30,566 bases of DNA from CAYMEV01 sp964389675 [NCBI: uncultured Candidatus Sumerlaeota bacterium]. GTDB lineage: Bacteria > CAYMEV01. Under the pieces are notes generated by a model that saw nothing but the letters and a program-made list of their open reading frames with translations, ran no database searches and was not told the origin of the DNA. The translations under genes and the position numbers were made by a program. The stretch spans positions 1-30,566 of the forward strand of contig CAYMEV010000032.1 in NCBI GenBank assembly GCA_964389675.1. The letters run 5' to 3'. Shown here piece after piece: positions 22,371-30,566 of the stretch (positions are counted from its first letter, which is position 1; every line of letters starts with the position of its first letter).

Positions 22371-23888
22371 TTATTGATCACTCATACGGATATTAAATTC
22401 CCAGCCGTCTGAGATGATCAGCCCAGGATTTTCTTCACTTGCACTGCAGACAGCTGCAGCTTCCTGCAGTGCCATTGGCAGCAGGATCGGCTCTTCAGGC
22501 TCAGGTGACAGTATTATGTCTATATCCTTTTGTATAACGAGCCTGTAGGGGTCCATATTGCCAAAGAAAAAATCAATATAAGCCCATTGCTCTTCAGCAC
22601 TCAGGCCTGGGATATAATGTGGGATCTGAGCAACTGATGTATCGACAGGAAGCCAGCCATAGCCTTCGAGATAGAATTCAGCCCAGAAATGCCCCCCGGG
22701 CCTGCCTGTTATCATCTGATAACCCCCGGTGGTTCTTGCAGGTATGCCAGCCGCACGGCAAAGGGCTGAAAAGTAAGCACTCTGTGCACCGCAATCCCCG
22801 AAACCGCAATTATGAACATAGACAGATTCCGGATAATTTCTCCCATCCAGGCTGAAATGAGGCGTCAGGCTGTATTCTCTCTGATTTACCACATAGCTGT
22901 ATATTCTTCTTGCTATAAAATACGGGTTTTGCTCATGGCCTGCTATCTCAATTGCTTTTTTTCTTATATCATCAGTAATGGCAATATTTTTGCCGGAAGC
23001 TGTATATTTCTTATATAATAAGCTCTCCCTGTCATAGTCCTTTATTTTGTATGGATCAACTGTGAAAGCCTGAGCATAACGCGTAAAACTGAATGTTGTC
23101 TTAATATCAAGATCTGATGTAAGCTTTTCAAGCGGGACCTCAAGATATACTGAACCAATATCACCATTGGTATCAGGAGGCTTCACTACAAACTCTTCTG
23201 GAATTACTGCTATATCCTGTATATCTTTCTGTGCTTCTGTTTCCACTGGCAGAGGGATCCATAACTTGAGAACACCTTTCTGAGGAAGCCTTTCACGGCC
23301 TGCCTTAATTCTCCATTCGCCGTTATACCTGACAGGACAACTGTATGTTTCTTGTGACTCTTTCTGCTGTTCCTGCCGGAACATCTCATTATCAATCAGC
23401 TTTTTAACAGAGTTATAATAAGCCAGATTATTGGATAAAATATCCTTATTTGACCTGATAATATCAAGATTTCTAAAAAACATATTTTTTGGTATAAGGT
23501 TGAAATACCAGTCACCTCCATCAAAATTCAGCTTTTCAATCCTTGGGTCATCAAGCCATGATTCTATCCTTTCATCAGAGACAAGGCTATTCCCCTCCAT
23601 CTCTTTTTTGACAGCATCTCTCATTTCCTCTCTATTTAAGCTGTAGTTCATCGTAATTTTCTGTATCCTCTGGTATCCTGCCCTGCAAATATCCGCTTTC
23701 CTGATATTATTTTTATCAAGATATTCATGCATTGCCTTTTTATAAAGATCCGATGATTCGCTGTACATACGATTTTTTTCCAGCCCTTCAGCTCTTGCAA
23801 GAAGTTCATCAGCCACCGAAGCCAATATGACCTCACCGTTAAATAATACAATTAACACTATCAGAATGAATTTTACGGACAGCCGCAT
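22371..23888 (-). CDS. Exported transglutaminase-like protein
   Basis: A 505-residue protein with a signal peptide (residues 1-23, cut near ILAS-V). Residues 25-180 are helical and may hold a TPR-like stretch. Residues about 190-280 are a beta domain (LKLWIPLPVET) common before bacterial transglutaminase cores. Residues 305-430 are the transglutaminase-like core with the triad: GFGDCGAQSAYFSALCR (Cys 366), GGHFWAEFY (His 400), LPVDTS (Asp 416). Activity would be amide cross-linking, hydrolysis or peptidase action in the periplasm; substrate unknown. The ATG has a GGAGGG site 7 bases upstream. Confidence 0.85.
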   Translation of the reverse strand: MRLSVKFILIVLIVLFNGEVILASVADELLARAEGLEKNRMYSESSDLYKKAMHEYLDKNNIRKADICRAGYQRIQKITMNYSLNREEMRDAVKKEMEGNSLVSDERIESWLDDPRIEKLNFDGGDWYFNLIPKNMFFRNLDIIRSNKDILSNNLAYYNSVKKLIDNEMFRQEQQKESQETYSCPVRYNGEWRIKAGRERLPQKGVLKLWIPLPVETEAQKDIQDIAVIPEEFVVKPPDTNGDIGSVYLEVPLEKLTSDLDIKTTFSFTRYAQAFTVDPYKIKDYDRESLLYKKYTASGKNIAITDDIRKKAIEIAGHEQNPYFIARRIYSYVVNQREYSLTPHFSLDGRNYPESVYVHNCGFGDCGAQSAYFSALCRAAGIPARTTGGYQMITGRPGGHFWAEFYLEGYGWLPVDTSVAQIPHYIPGLSAEEQWAYIDFFFGNMDPYRLVIQKDIDIILSPEPEEPILLPMALQEAAAVCSASEENPGLIISDGWEFNIRMSDQ

Positions 23889-23951
23889 ATTATATCCCTC
23901 CTGTATATGAATTGCTTTTATTTTACATTATGGTGTATTCAATTGTCTAAT

Positions 23952-24024
23952 ATTTCCTGCTTTTTATTTAATTTTTCTTTGAAAAAAGCAGGTTTAAAAA
24001 TAAAATAATAAACGAGCAGGAAAT
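23952..24024 (+). promoter_or_regulatory. Overlapping inverted repeats in the leader of the small membrane protein gene
   Basis: CCTGCTTTTT (23956-23965) can pair with AAAAAGCAGG (23983-23992), while ATTTCCTGC (23952-23960) can pair instead with GCAGGAAAT (24016-24024). The two hairpins share CCTGC and exclude each other. The second partner ends about 30 bases before the ATG at 24056. Attenuation is only a possibility. Confidence 0.3.
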
Positions 24025-24055
24025 TTGTAAATAATTATTTCAGGAGAAATTATAA

Positions 24056-24577
24056 ATGTCCGGAGTTAGGGGGAAAATATTAAAAAAAGAGGGATCCTGG
24101 GTGCTTTCAGGTTCAGATAATAGGATTTATTTCGGTTATTTCAGGACAAGGTATTTTCCTCTGCTTCTATTTTTAACAGGTCTCTCCGGGCTTATCCTGA
24201 TGATAAATGCATTAATTCAATTAATAATTGGCGGCTTGAATATTGCCTTATGGATGCTTATACTGAGCCTTCTTTTGCTTTTCATCTTTATTTATCTTCT
24301 TGTACTTAAGAAAAGGAGAGAAATAGATCCACCAGTATATATCGCCGAACTGGACTTTGATAAAAAATCTGCTAAATTCTACAGGGATAATGTTTCCTAC
24401 CCTATATCCAGGATAAATATTTATTACCGGTTCAGCTTTGCAAGCAGCTGTAAGACCCTTATTGCATCTGCTGAAAACAATAAATATATTCTTGCAAAGG
24501 GAGACCCTTTTTTGATGATATACAGGCCATTTGCAGATCAGATAAATGCTTTGAGAGAAAAGATCAGCTCCTGTTAG
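24056..24577 (+). CDS. Two-helix membrane protein of unknown function
   Basis: A 173-residue protein. Residues 1-30 are cytoplasmic and basic, two helices follow (about 33-58 and 62-85, Leu/Ile-rich), then KKRREIDPP, and a C-terminal soluble beta-rich domain of about 85 residues (AELDFDKKSAKFY, YILAKGDPFLM). The layout resembles small bacterial PH-like or YcxB-type proteins, but I recognise no family signature. ATG with AGGAG 9 bases upstream. It is flanked by minus-strand genes, so it is a single-gene unit. Confidence 0.65.
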   Translation: MSGVRGKILKKEGSWVLSGSDNRIYFGYFRTRYFPLLLFLTGLSGLILMINALIQLIIGGLNIALWMLILSLLLLFIFIYLLVLKKRREIDPPVYIAELDFDKKSAKFYRDNVSYPISRINIYYRFSFASSCKTLIASAENNKYILAKGDPFLMIYRPFADQINALREKISSC

Positions 24578-24723
24578 TATCCCCCCCGGGACTGATATTA
24601 TCAGACTGAAGACAGATTTTTAAATGAGCAGGGTTCCCTTCTTTCTATGACAGGCCAGTGACTGCAGGTTTAAAGGAGAGCCTGTTCCTGTCTGTATTAT
24701 TTTATCATATGCTACAAAACACC

Positions 24724-26889
24724 TCAGAACAGCCACTCGATCCTGGACCTGTATTCAGCAGTCTCACCTTCTGTAGATACTGACTGGAGAATATATATAT
24801 AATCGCCTTTATCTTTCACATGGTCGGTAAATTCATAATGAACCGGCCCTGATGATGTGCCCTGTCCGGGTATCAGGCTTTCATTGATGCATACAGGTAT
24901 ACAGGAAAGAAAATGGCTTTCTTTAGCTGATCTGACCCTGAAAAGATTGAAACCGAGATTGTCGTGTTCGGTAATAGTCATCCAGCTCACTCTGACGCTC
25001 CCGGATATGCCATGTGCATAGAAATACCCCATCTCGACAGGCAATGGAATTTCTATGGATGCTTCATTATTGTCCAGATCAGTATCCTCTGGCAGAATAT
25101 CTGTAATTATGACAGTAATGACATAATTCATAGGATCCAGGCCGGGATCAGTATTCCATGAAGCATTCACATCAAGATATGCAGAACCTGAGATTGCTCC
25201 GCATGGCACTGTATCAATCAGCTGCAGGTCAATGCCCGGTTCAAGGCTGTAATAGAAACTGATACTGGCTGAAGTTACAGGTTTATCTCCAAGATTAATG
25301 ATCCTCGCGCAAATTTCAACGATATCTCCCGGCATAGGAGATCCAGGAGTAAATGTGATACCTGAAGGGGATATAGAGGCATCTGGATCTTCTGCAGCAG
25401 CTATTTTGGTAATGAATGCATCGTATAACCCGTTCGAGGTGAGCTGCGTATAGCCCGGTTCACCTGGATCACCAATTGTAAGTGTCCCTTCAAAATTTCC
25501 TGCAGAGTATATATTATCTTCTGAATCAGTACAGATAGCATTACCCTGACATATAGCTCCGCTTAAACCCCCTATATTGCTCGCCCATAGAAAATTGCCC
25601 TCTGAATCAAGGCTGGCTGTAAAGGTATCCTGGCCTCCTGTCGGTGTTAACTGGGTATAGCCTGGTTCGGAAGGGTCGCCGAAATCAGCTGTATAGTTAA
25701 AAAATCCGGTAATATATACATTCATGCCAGAATCTATCGCTGCAGACAGGCTGTATTCTGTATAAGCCCCGCCGGCTTTCCTCGTCCAGAGATAATTTCC
25801 GGCTGCATCAAGCTTTGAGATGAATATATCCGGGCCCCCTGATGATATAAGCTGAGCATAGCCTGGCTCTGAAGGATCGCCAAAATTCCCTGTCCCATAG
25901 AAAACACCCGTAAAACAGGAGTTACCGTACTGGTCAACCGCAACACCCAGCCCTACATCATGCTCTGTACCCCCTGCTTTTCTTGTCCAGAGGAAATTGC
26001 CGTCCGTATCAAGGCTGGTAATGCATGCATCATAAGTGCCGTCAGCAGTAAGCTGGGTATAACCTGGCTCTGAAGGATCACCAAAATCTGCCGTACCTTT
26101 GAAGAATCCTGATATATATAAATTTTCAATGGCATCAATGTCAATACCGGTAGCAAAATCATCCAGAGTCCCTCCTGCTTTTCTGGCCCAGAGAAAATTG
26201 CCGTCTGTATCCAGCTTTGCAATAAATATCTCAGAATCCCCTGAGGCAACAAGCTGTGTATAGCCAGGCTCTGAAGGATCACCAAAATCTGCTGTATAAG
26301 AAAAATCTCCGGTTATATAAGGGGAACAATCCTGATGAACAGCAATTGCTGTACCCTCATCAAGGCCTGACCCTCCTGCTTTTCTGGCCCAGAGAAAATT
26401 GCCGTCTGTATCAAGCTTTGCAATAAATATCTCAAAGGACCCGCTTGATACAAGCTGTGTATAGCCTGGTTCCGAAGGGTCCCCGAAATCAGCTGTCCCC
26501 TGGAAAATTCCCGTAACATAGATATTGCTGTAAATATCAACAGCAATATCAAGCCCGTAGTCATTAGAGGCAGGCCCCCCTGCCCTTCTTGCCCATAGAA
26601 AGCCTCCATCCGGGTCCATTTTAGCAATATAGATATCAGCTGCTCCGCTTGATATAAGCTGTGTATAGCCTGGCTCTGAAGGGTCCCCGAAATCAGCTGT
26701 CCCGTTAAAGTGCCCTGTAATAAACGTATTCATGTCTTCAGAGACAGCAATACCTTCACCATATTCAGTAGCGGGTCCTCCAGCATTTCTTCCCCACAGG
26801 TATTCAGGGGCAGAGTAAACCTGCTTTCCTGAAAAGGCGAATAAGAGGAAACAGATTAAAAAAGCAGAAAAGAATTTAACAGTTTTCAT
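24724..26889 (-). CDS. Exported SBBP seven-bladed beta-propeller protein with CARDB and LPVE-type C-terminal domain
   Basis: A 721-residue protein. The start is the ATG at 26889 with a GGAGGC site, leading to a signal peptide (MKTVKFFSAFLICFLLFAF, cut near VYSA-P); a longer frame from 26955 lacks this. Residues 27-480 are seven SBBP repeats of about 58-65 residues, each with W-AR-AGG, Y-TG-F, the near-invariant FGDPSEPGYTQL and IAKLDTDG: one full propeller. Residues about 485-590 resemble CARDB (PMPGDIVEICARIINLGD, LDNNEA). Residues about 595-721 start PLPVEMGYFYAH and contain WMTITEHDNLGFNLFR, the fibronectin-like C-terminal domain common on secreted proteins of Bacteroidetes and related phyla. 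Probably a surface or secreted adhesion protein. A decayed relative lies at 1783-1944. Confidence 0.85.
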   Translation of the reverse strand: MKTVKFFSAFLICFLLFAFSGKQVYSAPEYLWGRNAGGPATEYGEGIAVSEDMNTFITGHFNGTADFGDPSEPGYTQLISSGAADIYIAKMDPDGGFLWARRAGGPASNDYGLDIAVDIYSNIYVTGIFQGTADFGDPSEPGYTQLVSSGSFEIFIAKLDTDGNFLWARKAGGSGLDEGTAIAVHQDCSPYITGDFSYTADFGDPSEPGYTQLVASGDSEIFIAKLDTDGNFLWARKAGGTLDDFATGIDIDAIENLYISGFFKGTADFGDPSEPGYTQLTADGTYDACITSLDTDGNFLWTRKAGGTEHDVGLGVAVDQYGNSCFTGVFYGTGNFGDPSEPGYAQLISSGGPDIFISKLDAAGNYLWTRKAGGAYTEYSLSAAIDSGMNVYITGFFNYTADFGDPSEPGYTQLTPTGGQDTFTASLDSEGNFLWASNIGGLSGAICQGNAICTDSEDNIYSAGNFEGTLTIGDPGEPGYTQLTSNGLYDAFITKIAAAEDPDASISPSGITFTPGSPMPGDIVEICARIINLGDKPVTSASISFYYSLEPGIDLQLIDTVPCGAISGSAYLDVNASWNTDPGLDPMNYVITVIITDILPEDTDLDNNEASIEIPLPVEMGYFYAHGISGSVRVSWMTITEHDNLGFNLFRVRSAKESHFLSCIPVCINESLIPGQGTSSGPVHYEFTDHVKDKGDYIYILQSVSTEGETAEYRSRIEWLF

Positions 26890-26993
26890 AAATTTTGCCT
26901 CCATTCTATTATTATTTTTCAATGACAATACAGCAATGGGTCTTAAAGTAATCAAAGCAGCCTGATAATAAAATCATTATATTTTGCTTATAA

Positions 26994-29168
26994 TCATTTT
27001 TTGTCTTTAAGTTTGGAAAAAGCATCTGCAAAAGGTGTATTCAAGGCTTCCCTGCTTTTCTGATCCTTAAGGTAACGGGAAACTTCTCTCCTGCTCACTT
27101 TCTCGCTCTTGCGTTTCTTAAAATCAGACATTTTCTCCCTGTAGCCGCAATTACAGGTAAATATCCTGTTATCACCATCCCCTTTGATCTCAAGCCTTTT
27201 ATGGCATTCAGGGCATCTCGAATTTGAAATCTGTGATATTACCTTCCGGTAGCCACATTCCCTGTCGGAACATACAAGCATTTTGCCTTTTTTCCCATGT
27301 ACTTCAAGAAGAAACTTTCCGCACCTGCATTTCTCCTGGGTTATATTGTCATGCTTATAAACATTTTTGCTTGTAATTATCTCTTTTACAAGGCTTGTAG
27401 CATATACCTTCATGCCATCTATAAAAACTTCCGGTTTTGCAGCCCCTCTGCTGATGGATAATAGTTCCTGTTCCCATTTTGCCGTCAGCTCCGGGCTTTT
27501 AAGGTCTCCCGGCACAAGGTCTATCAGCTGAACTCCCTTGGATGTGGGATAAATATCCTTGTTTCTGTTCTCTATATAGAAGCTGTTGTACAGTTTTTCA
27601 ATAATATCCGCCCTTGTTGCAGGTGTTCCAAGCCCGCTGACTTTTTCAATTGTCTTTTTCAGTTCACTGTCATCAATAAATCTTGCCGGGTTCTCCATTG
27701 CTGACAGCAGAGTAGCCTCATTATACCTTGCGGGGGGTTTTGTCTTGTGGTTTACTGCTTTAACAGAATTCATAATATCTGTCTGCCCGGGTTTGATCAC
27801 AGAAAGGGAATTGCTGTTTTCATAATCAGCCTGATCATTATCATAGTCTTTATACACTGTTTTCCAGCCCAATTTCTGAATAATTCTGCCTTTTGCTGAA
27901 AATATCTCTCCTTCCGATTCCACTTTGACAGATGTTTCTTCATATTCACAGGGAGGATATAAGACAGCGAGGAATCTTTTTACAATCAGGTCATAGATTC
28001 TAGACTCTTCAGGGCTTAATGCAGAATGATCGACCATCTGTTCAGTAGGGATTATTGCATGGTGGTCCGAAACCCTGCTGTTATCAACAAAGCGTTTAGT
28101 TACATTAATCCCTTTTTTGAGCAGGTCCCTGATAAGCCTGCCATACTCATGGATATTAATGCTTTTAAGCCTCTCTTCCAGCGTAGGTACAATATCGTCA
28201 GTAATATACCTTGAATCAGTTCTCGGGTAAGTAACTGCCTTATGATGCTCATACAGGCCCTGCATAATAAGGGATGTCTGCTTTGCAGAAAAGCCGTAAA
28301 TACGGTTTGCATCACGCTGAAGCTCTGTAAGGTCGTAGGCAAGCGGCTGCAGCTCAGACTTTGATTGCTTCTTAAGCTGGATTACCTTTCCAGGCTTCCT
28401 GTTAACCCTGGAAACAATGCTTTCCGCGCATTCTCTATCAAATATATGAGTCTGGCCGGATTTCCTGTCCTGCCATATTAGCCCTAAACCCTTAAAACCT
28501 GCTGTTATGGTCCAGTAATCCCTGGGAATAAACTTTCTTATTTCTTCTTCACGAGCAACTATCATTGCCAGAGTTGGAGTCTGGACCCTTCCAGCGGAAA
28601 GCTGAGCATTATATTTGCACGTAAGGGCCCTTGTCACATTTAGGCCGATAAGCCAATCTGCTTCCGCCCTGCTCTGAGCAGACATGTAGAGGCTGTCATA
28701 TTCTCTTGATGGCCTTAGGCTGGAAAAGCCTTCTCTGATCGCTTTATCTGTCTGAGAGGATATCCAAAGGCGTTTTATTGTTTTTCTATACCCTGCCTTT
28801 ATTATTATCCATCTTGCCACAAGCTCGCCTTCACGCCCGGAATCTGTGGCAATTACAAGCTCAGATATGTCATTCCTTGCCAGCAGTTTCTTTATAATGC
28901 TGTATTGCTGCCTGGTCTGCTTTATCACAACCAGTTTCATTTTAACCGGAAGCATGGGGAGATATTCCAGCTTCCATGTCTTATATTCATCCCCGTATGC
29001 TTCAGGTTCTGCAAGTGTCACAAGATGCCCCAGCGCCCATGTAATTACAAACCTTCCTCCCTCTATATATCCCTTGCGCTTTTGATCGCAATGCAACACC
29101 CTGGCAATATCCCTTGCAACAGATGGCTTTTCAGCTAATATTAAAGTCTTTGGCACAGTCCTTTCCAA
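26994..29168 (-). CDS. topB: DNA topoisomerase III (type IA)
   Basis: A 724-residue type IA topoisomerase that would cut and pass single DNA strands, acting in decatenation and recombination intermediates. Toprim region: LILAEKPS (Glu 13) and IATDSGREGEL (Asp 109, Glu 113; the second Asp of DxD is Gly, as in Bacillus-type TopB). SAGRVQTPTL at 191-200, and active-site AVTYPRTDSR with Tyr 314 and Arg 316. The C-terminus has two Cys4-type zinc ribbons (about 615-690: CRCG...CxxxxCGYRK and CPEC...CNCGYRE). The frame opens at a TTG (29168); a GTG at 29156 gives the more usual MPKTLILAEKPS start, so the exact start is open. Confidence 0.92.
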   Translation of the reverse strand: MERTVPKTLILAEKPSVARDIARVLHCDQKRKGYIEGGRFVITWALGHLVTLAEPEAYGDEYKTWKLEYLPMLPVKMKLVVIKQTRQQYSIIKKLLARNDISELVIATDSGREGELVARWIIIKAGYRKTIKRLWISSQTDKAIREGFSSLRPSREYDSLYMSAQSRAEADWLIGLNVTRALTCKYNAQLSAGRVQTPTLAMIVAREEEIRKFIPRDYWTITAGFKGLGLIWQDRKSGQTHIFDRECAESIVSRVNRKPGKVIQLKKQSKSELQPLAYDLTELQRDANRIYGFSAKQTSLIMQGLYEHHKAVTYPRTDSRYITDDIVPTLEERLKSINIHEYGRLIRDLLKKGINVTKRFVDNSRVSDHHAIIPTEQMVDHSALSPEESRIYDLIVKRFLAVLYPPCEYEETSVKVESEGEIFSAKGRIIQKLGWKTVYKDYDNDQADYENSNSLSVIKPGQTDIMNSVKAVNHKTKPPARYNEATLLSAMENPARFIDDSELKKTIEKVSGLGTPATRADIIEKLYNSFYIENRNKDIYPTSKGVQLIDLVPGDLKSPELTAKWEQELLSISRGAAKPEVFIDGMKVYATSLVKEIITSKNVYKHDNITQEKCRCGKFLLEVHGKKGKMLVCSDRECGYRKVISQISNSRCPECHKRLEIKGDGDNRIFTCNCGYREKMSDFKKRKSEKVSRREVSRYLKDQKSREALNTPFADAFSKLKDKK

Positions 29169-29407
29169 TCATGCTATGAACCTTTATTTTCAAATCTACA
29201 GTAGATTATACTGATTTTAATATAAAATCAATGATTTTGAATTTCAATTGACCTTCTTTTGTATCATGGTTCCAAATTTTTTATGAAACTGAAATAAAAG
29301 TGATGCAACAATTTTTTATTAAAGATCTTCAGATCCGGTTAAGCCAAAATATTGACACTGGCAAAAAAAGAATATAATATCAGAAAGCTCTTTTAAGGAA
29401 CTAATTA
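29169..29407. other. Divergent intergenic region topB-kinase
   Basis: An AT-rich gap of 239 bases without a gene. It contains the kinase promoter. I see no clear topB promoter. Confidence 0.5.
29352..29380 (+). promoter_or_regulatory. Predicted sigma-70 promoter of the kinase gene
   Basis: Perfect -35 TTGACA (29352-29357), followed by TATAAT (29373-29378, 15-base spacing) or TAATAT (29375-29380, 17-base spacing). It lies about 30 bases before the ATG. Confidence 0.65.
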
Positions 29408-30566
29408 ATGAATAATAAAGACAATTCCAGACTTATTAACAGCCGATACAGGATCATACGCGACATAGGCCAGGGGAGCATAGGCATAGTCCAGCTGGTT
29501 GAAGACATCCTGATGGATAATATGAATTTTGCATTAAAAACCCTCAAGCCGGATATCCTGAAAAAAAATAAAAAGATTAAAGTAGAAAATTTTAAGAATG
29601 AGTATGAGATCATGACAAGGCTTAAACACCCTCACCTGGCAAGGGTATACGAATTCGGGGAATTCAGGGGCAATTACTATATAATAATGGAATACATTGA
29701 AGGGGTCCTTTTATCCCGTTACAATGCAGAATATAACAGGAAGATCGATATTCTTGTACAGATACTCCGGGCACTGGAATACATACACAGCAGGGATATA
29801 ATCTACAGGGACATGAAGCCGAGTAATATTATAATTTCCGGCAGTGTGGCAAAGCTTCTGGATTTTGGAATGTCTGGTTTTCTGGAACAGAAGCAGGGAA
29901 AGCTCAAAGGGACCATAGCCTATATCTCGCCAGATGAATGCAGCGGAAGGCCAAGTTTCAGCAGTGATATTTTTTCCCTCGGTATCGTTGCCTATGAATT
30001 TATTTCAGGCAAAAGATTCTATGATGACAGAATGACAGCTAATAAAATAATTGAATTACTTAATAGGCCTGAAAAATTAGAGCGGTATAAGGATAAAAAA
30101 CTGAATACCCTGGCTGAGCCTTTAAGAGCGATAATTGAGAGGATGATCTCTCCGGGCATAATCTATAAAGCATGTTCTGAGGTCATTTCAGATATAAATG
30201 AGACCCTTGGATGCAATTACAGCTATGAGACGAAAGAGACAAGTGAAAGCTATGTACTGGGAAACAGTTTCGCAAACAGAAAAACTGAGATGGAAACCCT
30301 CAAAAAACAGATCGACAGCAGTGGAAGCTTCATTATTTACAGCGGTTCTGCAGGAATTGGAAAAAGCAGGCTGTTCACAGAATTCAGGAAATACTGCAGG
30401 CTGAACAGAATACATTTTTTTGAAGCAGACTGCACTGAGGGAAAGACAAAGGATTATTCCTCTTTCGGAGATATATTATCCAGAATGATATCATATACAT
30501 CTCATGAGATGCTGGACAGGTTCGGACGCTATTTAAGGCTGATCATCAGCCATGAGAGTCTTTCAA
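29408..30566 (+). CDS. Ser/Thr protein kinase fused to a P-loop ATPase domain, 3'-truncated
   Basis: The frame is open from the ATG at 29408 (AAGGA 7 bases upstream) to the window edge: 386 residues seen. Residues 13-260 are a Hanks-type kinase: glycine loop IGQGSIGIV, FALKTLK (ATP Lys), YRDMKPSNIII (HRD replaced by YRD, catalytic Asp kept), LLDFGMSG, GTIAYISPDEC, SSDIFSLGIVAYEFISG. After a linker, residues about 285-386 begin an AAA/NACHT-like ATPase with Walker A SGSAGIGKSRLF. Such fusions are usually over 1000 residues, with TPR and sensor or adenylate/guanylate cyclase, GAF or histidine-kinase parts beyond. It is cytoplasmic and signalling; the inputs are unknown. Confidence 0.85.
   Translation, partial: MNNKDNSRLINSRYRIIRDIGQGSIGIVQLVEDILMDNMNFALKTLKPDILKKNKKIKVENFKNEYEIMTRLKHPHLARVYEFGEFRGNYYIIMEYIEGVLLSRYNAEYNRKIDILVQILRALEYIHSRDIIYRDMKPSNIIISGSVAKLLDFGMSGFLEQKQGKLKGTIAYISPDECSGRPSFSSDIFSLGIVAYEFISGKRFYDDRMTANKIIELLNRPEKLERYKDKKLNTLAEPLRAIIERMISPGIIYKACSEVISDINETLGCNYSYETKETSESYVLGNSFANRKTEMETLKKQIDSSGSFIIYSGSAGIGKSRLFTEFRKYCRLNRIHFFEADCTEGKTKDYSSFGDILSRMISYTSHEMLDRFGRYLRLIISHESLS

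Noticed and set aside
28830-28860. Missing second Asp in the Toprim DxD motif of topoisomerase III (DSGREGE).
   Set aside because: Bacillus-type TopB proteins normally have Gly here, so it is a family feature and not a sign of inactivity.

Overview
The window (about 30.6 kb, moderately AT-rich, ordinary AGGAGG-type ribosome sites) looks like chromosomal DNA of a Gram-negative, probably anaerobic bacterium. The diderm inference rests on an OmpA-type peptidoglycan-binding protein, a lipobox lipoprotein and several exported proteins. The anaerobe inference rests on an iron-sulfur MobB-like protein and is weaker. I cannot fix the phylum: the kinase-ATPase fusion, the SBBP propeller and the LPVE-type C-terminal domain occur in spirochaetes and several deep-branching candidate phyla. 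One tRNA gene is present. I saw no rRNA, CRISPR array, insertion sequence or phage gene.

Layout. 1-1360: 3' part of an exported-type glycoside-hydrolase-like gene with a good terminator. 1361-1965: non-coding, holding a decayed C-terminal fragment of a gene related to the propeller gene at 24.7-26.9 kb. 1966-7073 (minus strand): flavin split-barrel protein, Lys-type phosphoglycerate dehydrogenase, DUF4282 membrane protein, MATE exporter, and a Na+/solute symporter preceded by a translationally coupled 35-residue membrane peptide. 7226-9657 (plus): discoidin-OmpA protein, MgtC-like protein, membrane protein with an HEXXH motif. 9668-16983 (minus): a compact nine-gene operon. 17378-18635 (plus): PadR regulator and its HAAS-domain membrane partner. 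18701-20152: poly-proline repeat protein. 20391-20465: tRNA-Pro(CGG). 20650-29168: Na/Pi cotransporter, transglutaminase-like protein, small membrane protein, seven-bladed SBBP protein, topoisomerase III. 29408-end: Ser/Thr kinase fused to a P-loop ATPase, cut by the window edge.

The most interesting region is the nine-gene operon. In transcription order it encodes an exported protein with two domains resembling the sulfite-oxidase molybdopterin fold, an ECF transporter S component, a lipoprotein joining another such domain to an alkaline-phosphatase/nucleotide-pyrophosphatase-type domain, a third membrane-anchored protein of that fold, two ECF ATPases, EcfT, a MobB GTPase with a C-terminal Cys cluster, and a kinase-fold protein. 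Several genes overlap by a few bases and one promoter fits the whole set. My working inference is an uptake or salvage system for a pterin- or nucleotide-type cofactor, possibly molybdopterin dinucleotide: capture by cofactor-free molybdopterin-fold domains, cleavage by the phosphodiesterase, import by the ECF transporter, re-activation by MobB. This is untested; the substrate cannot be read from the sequence.
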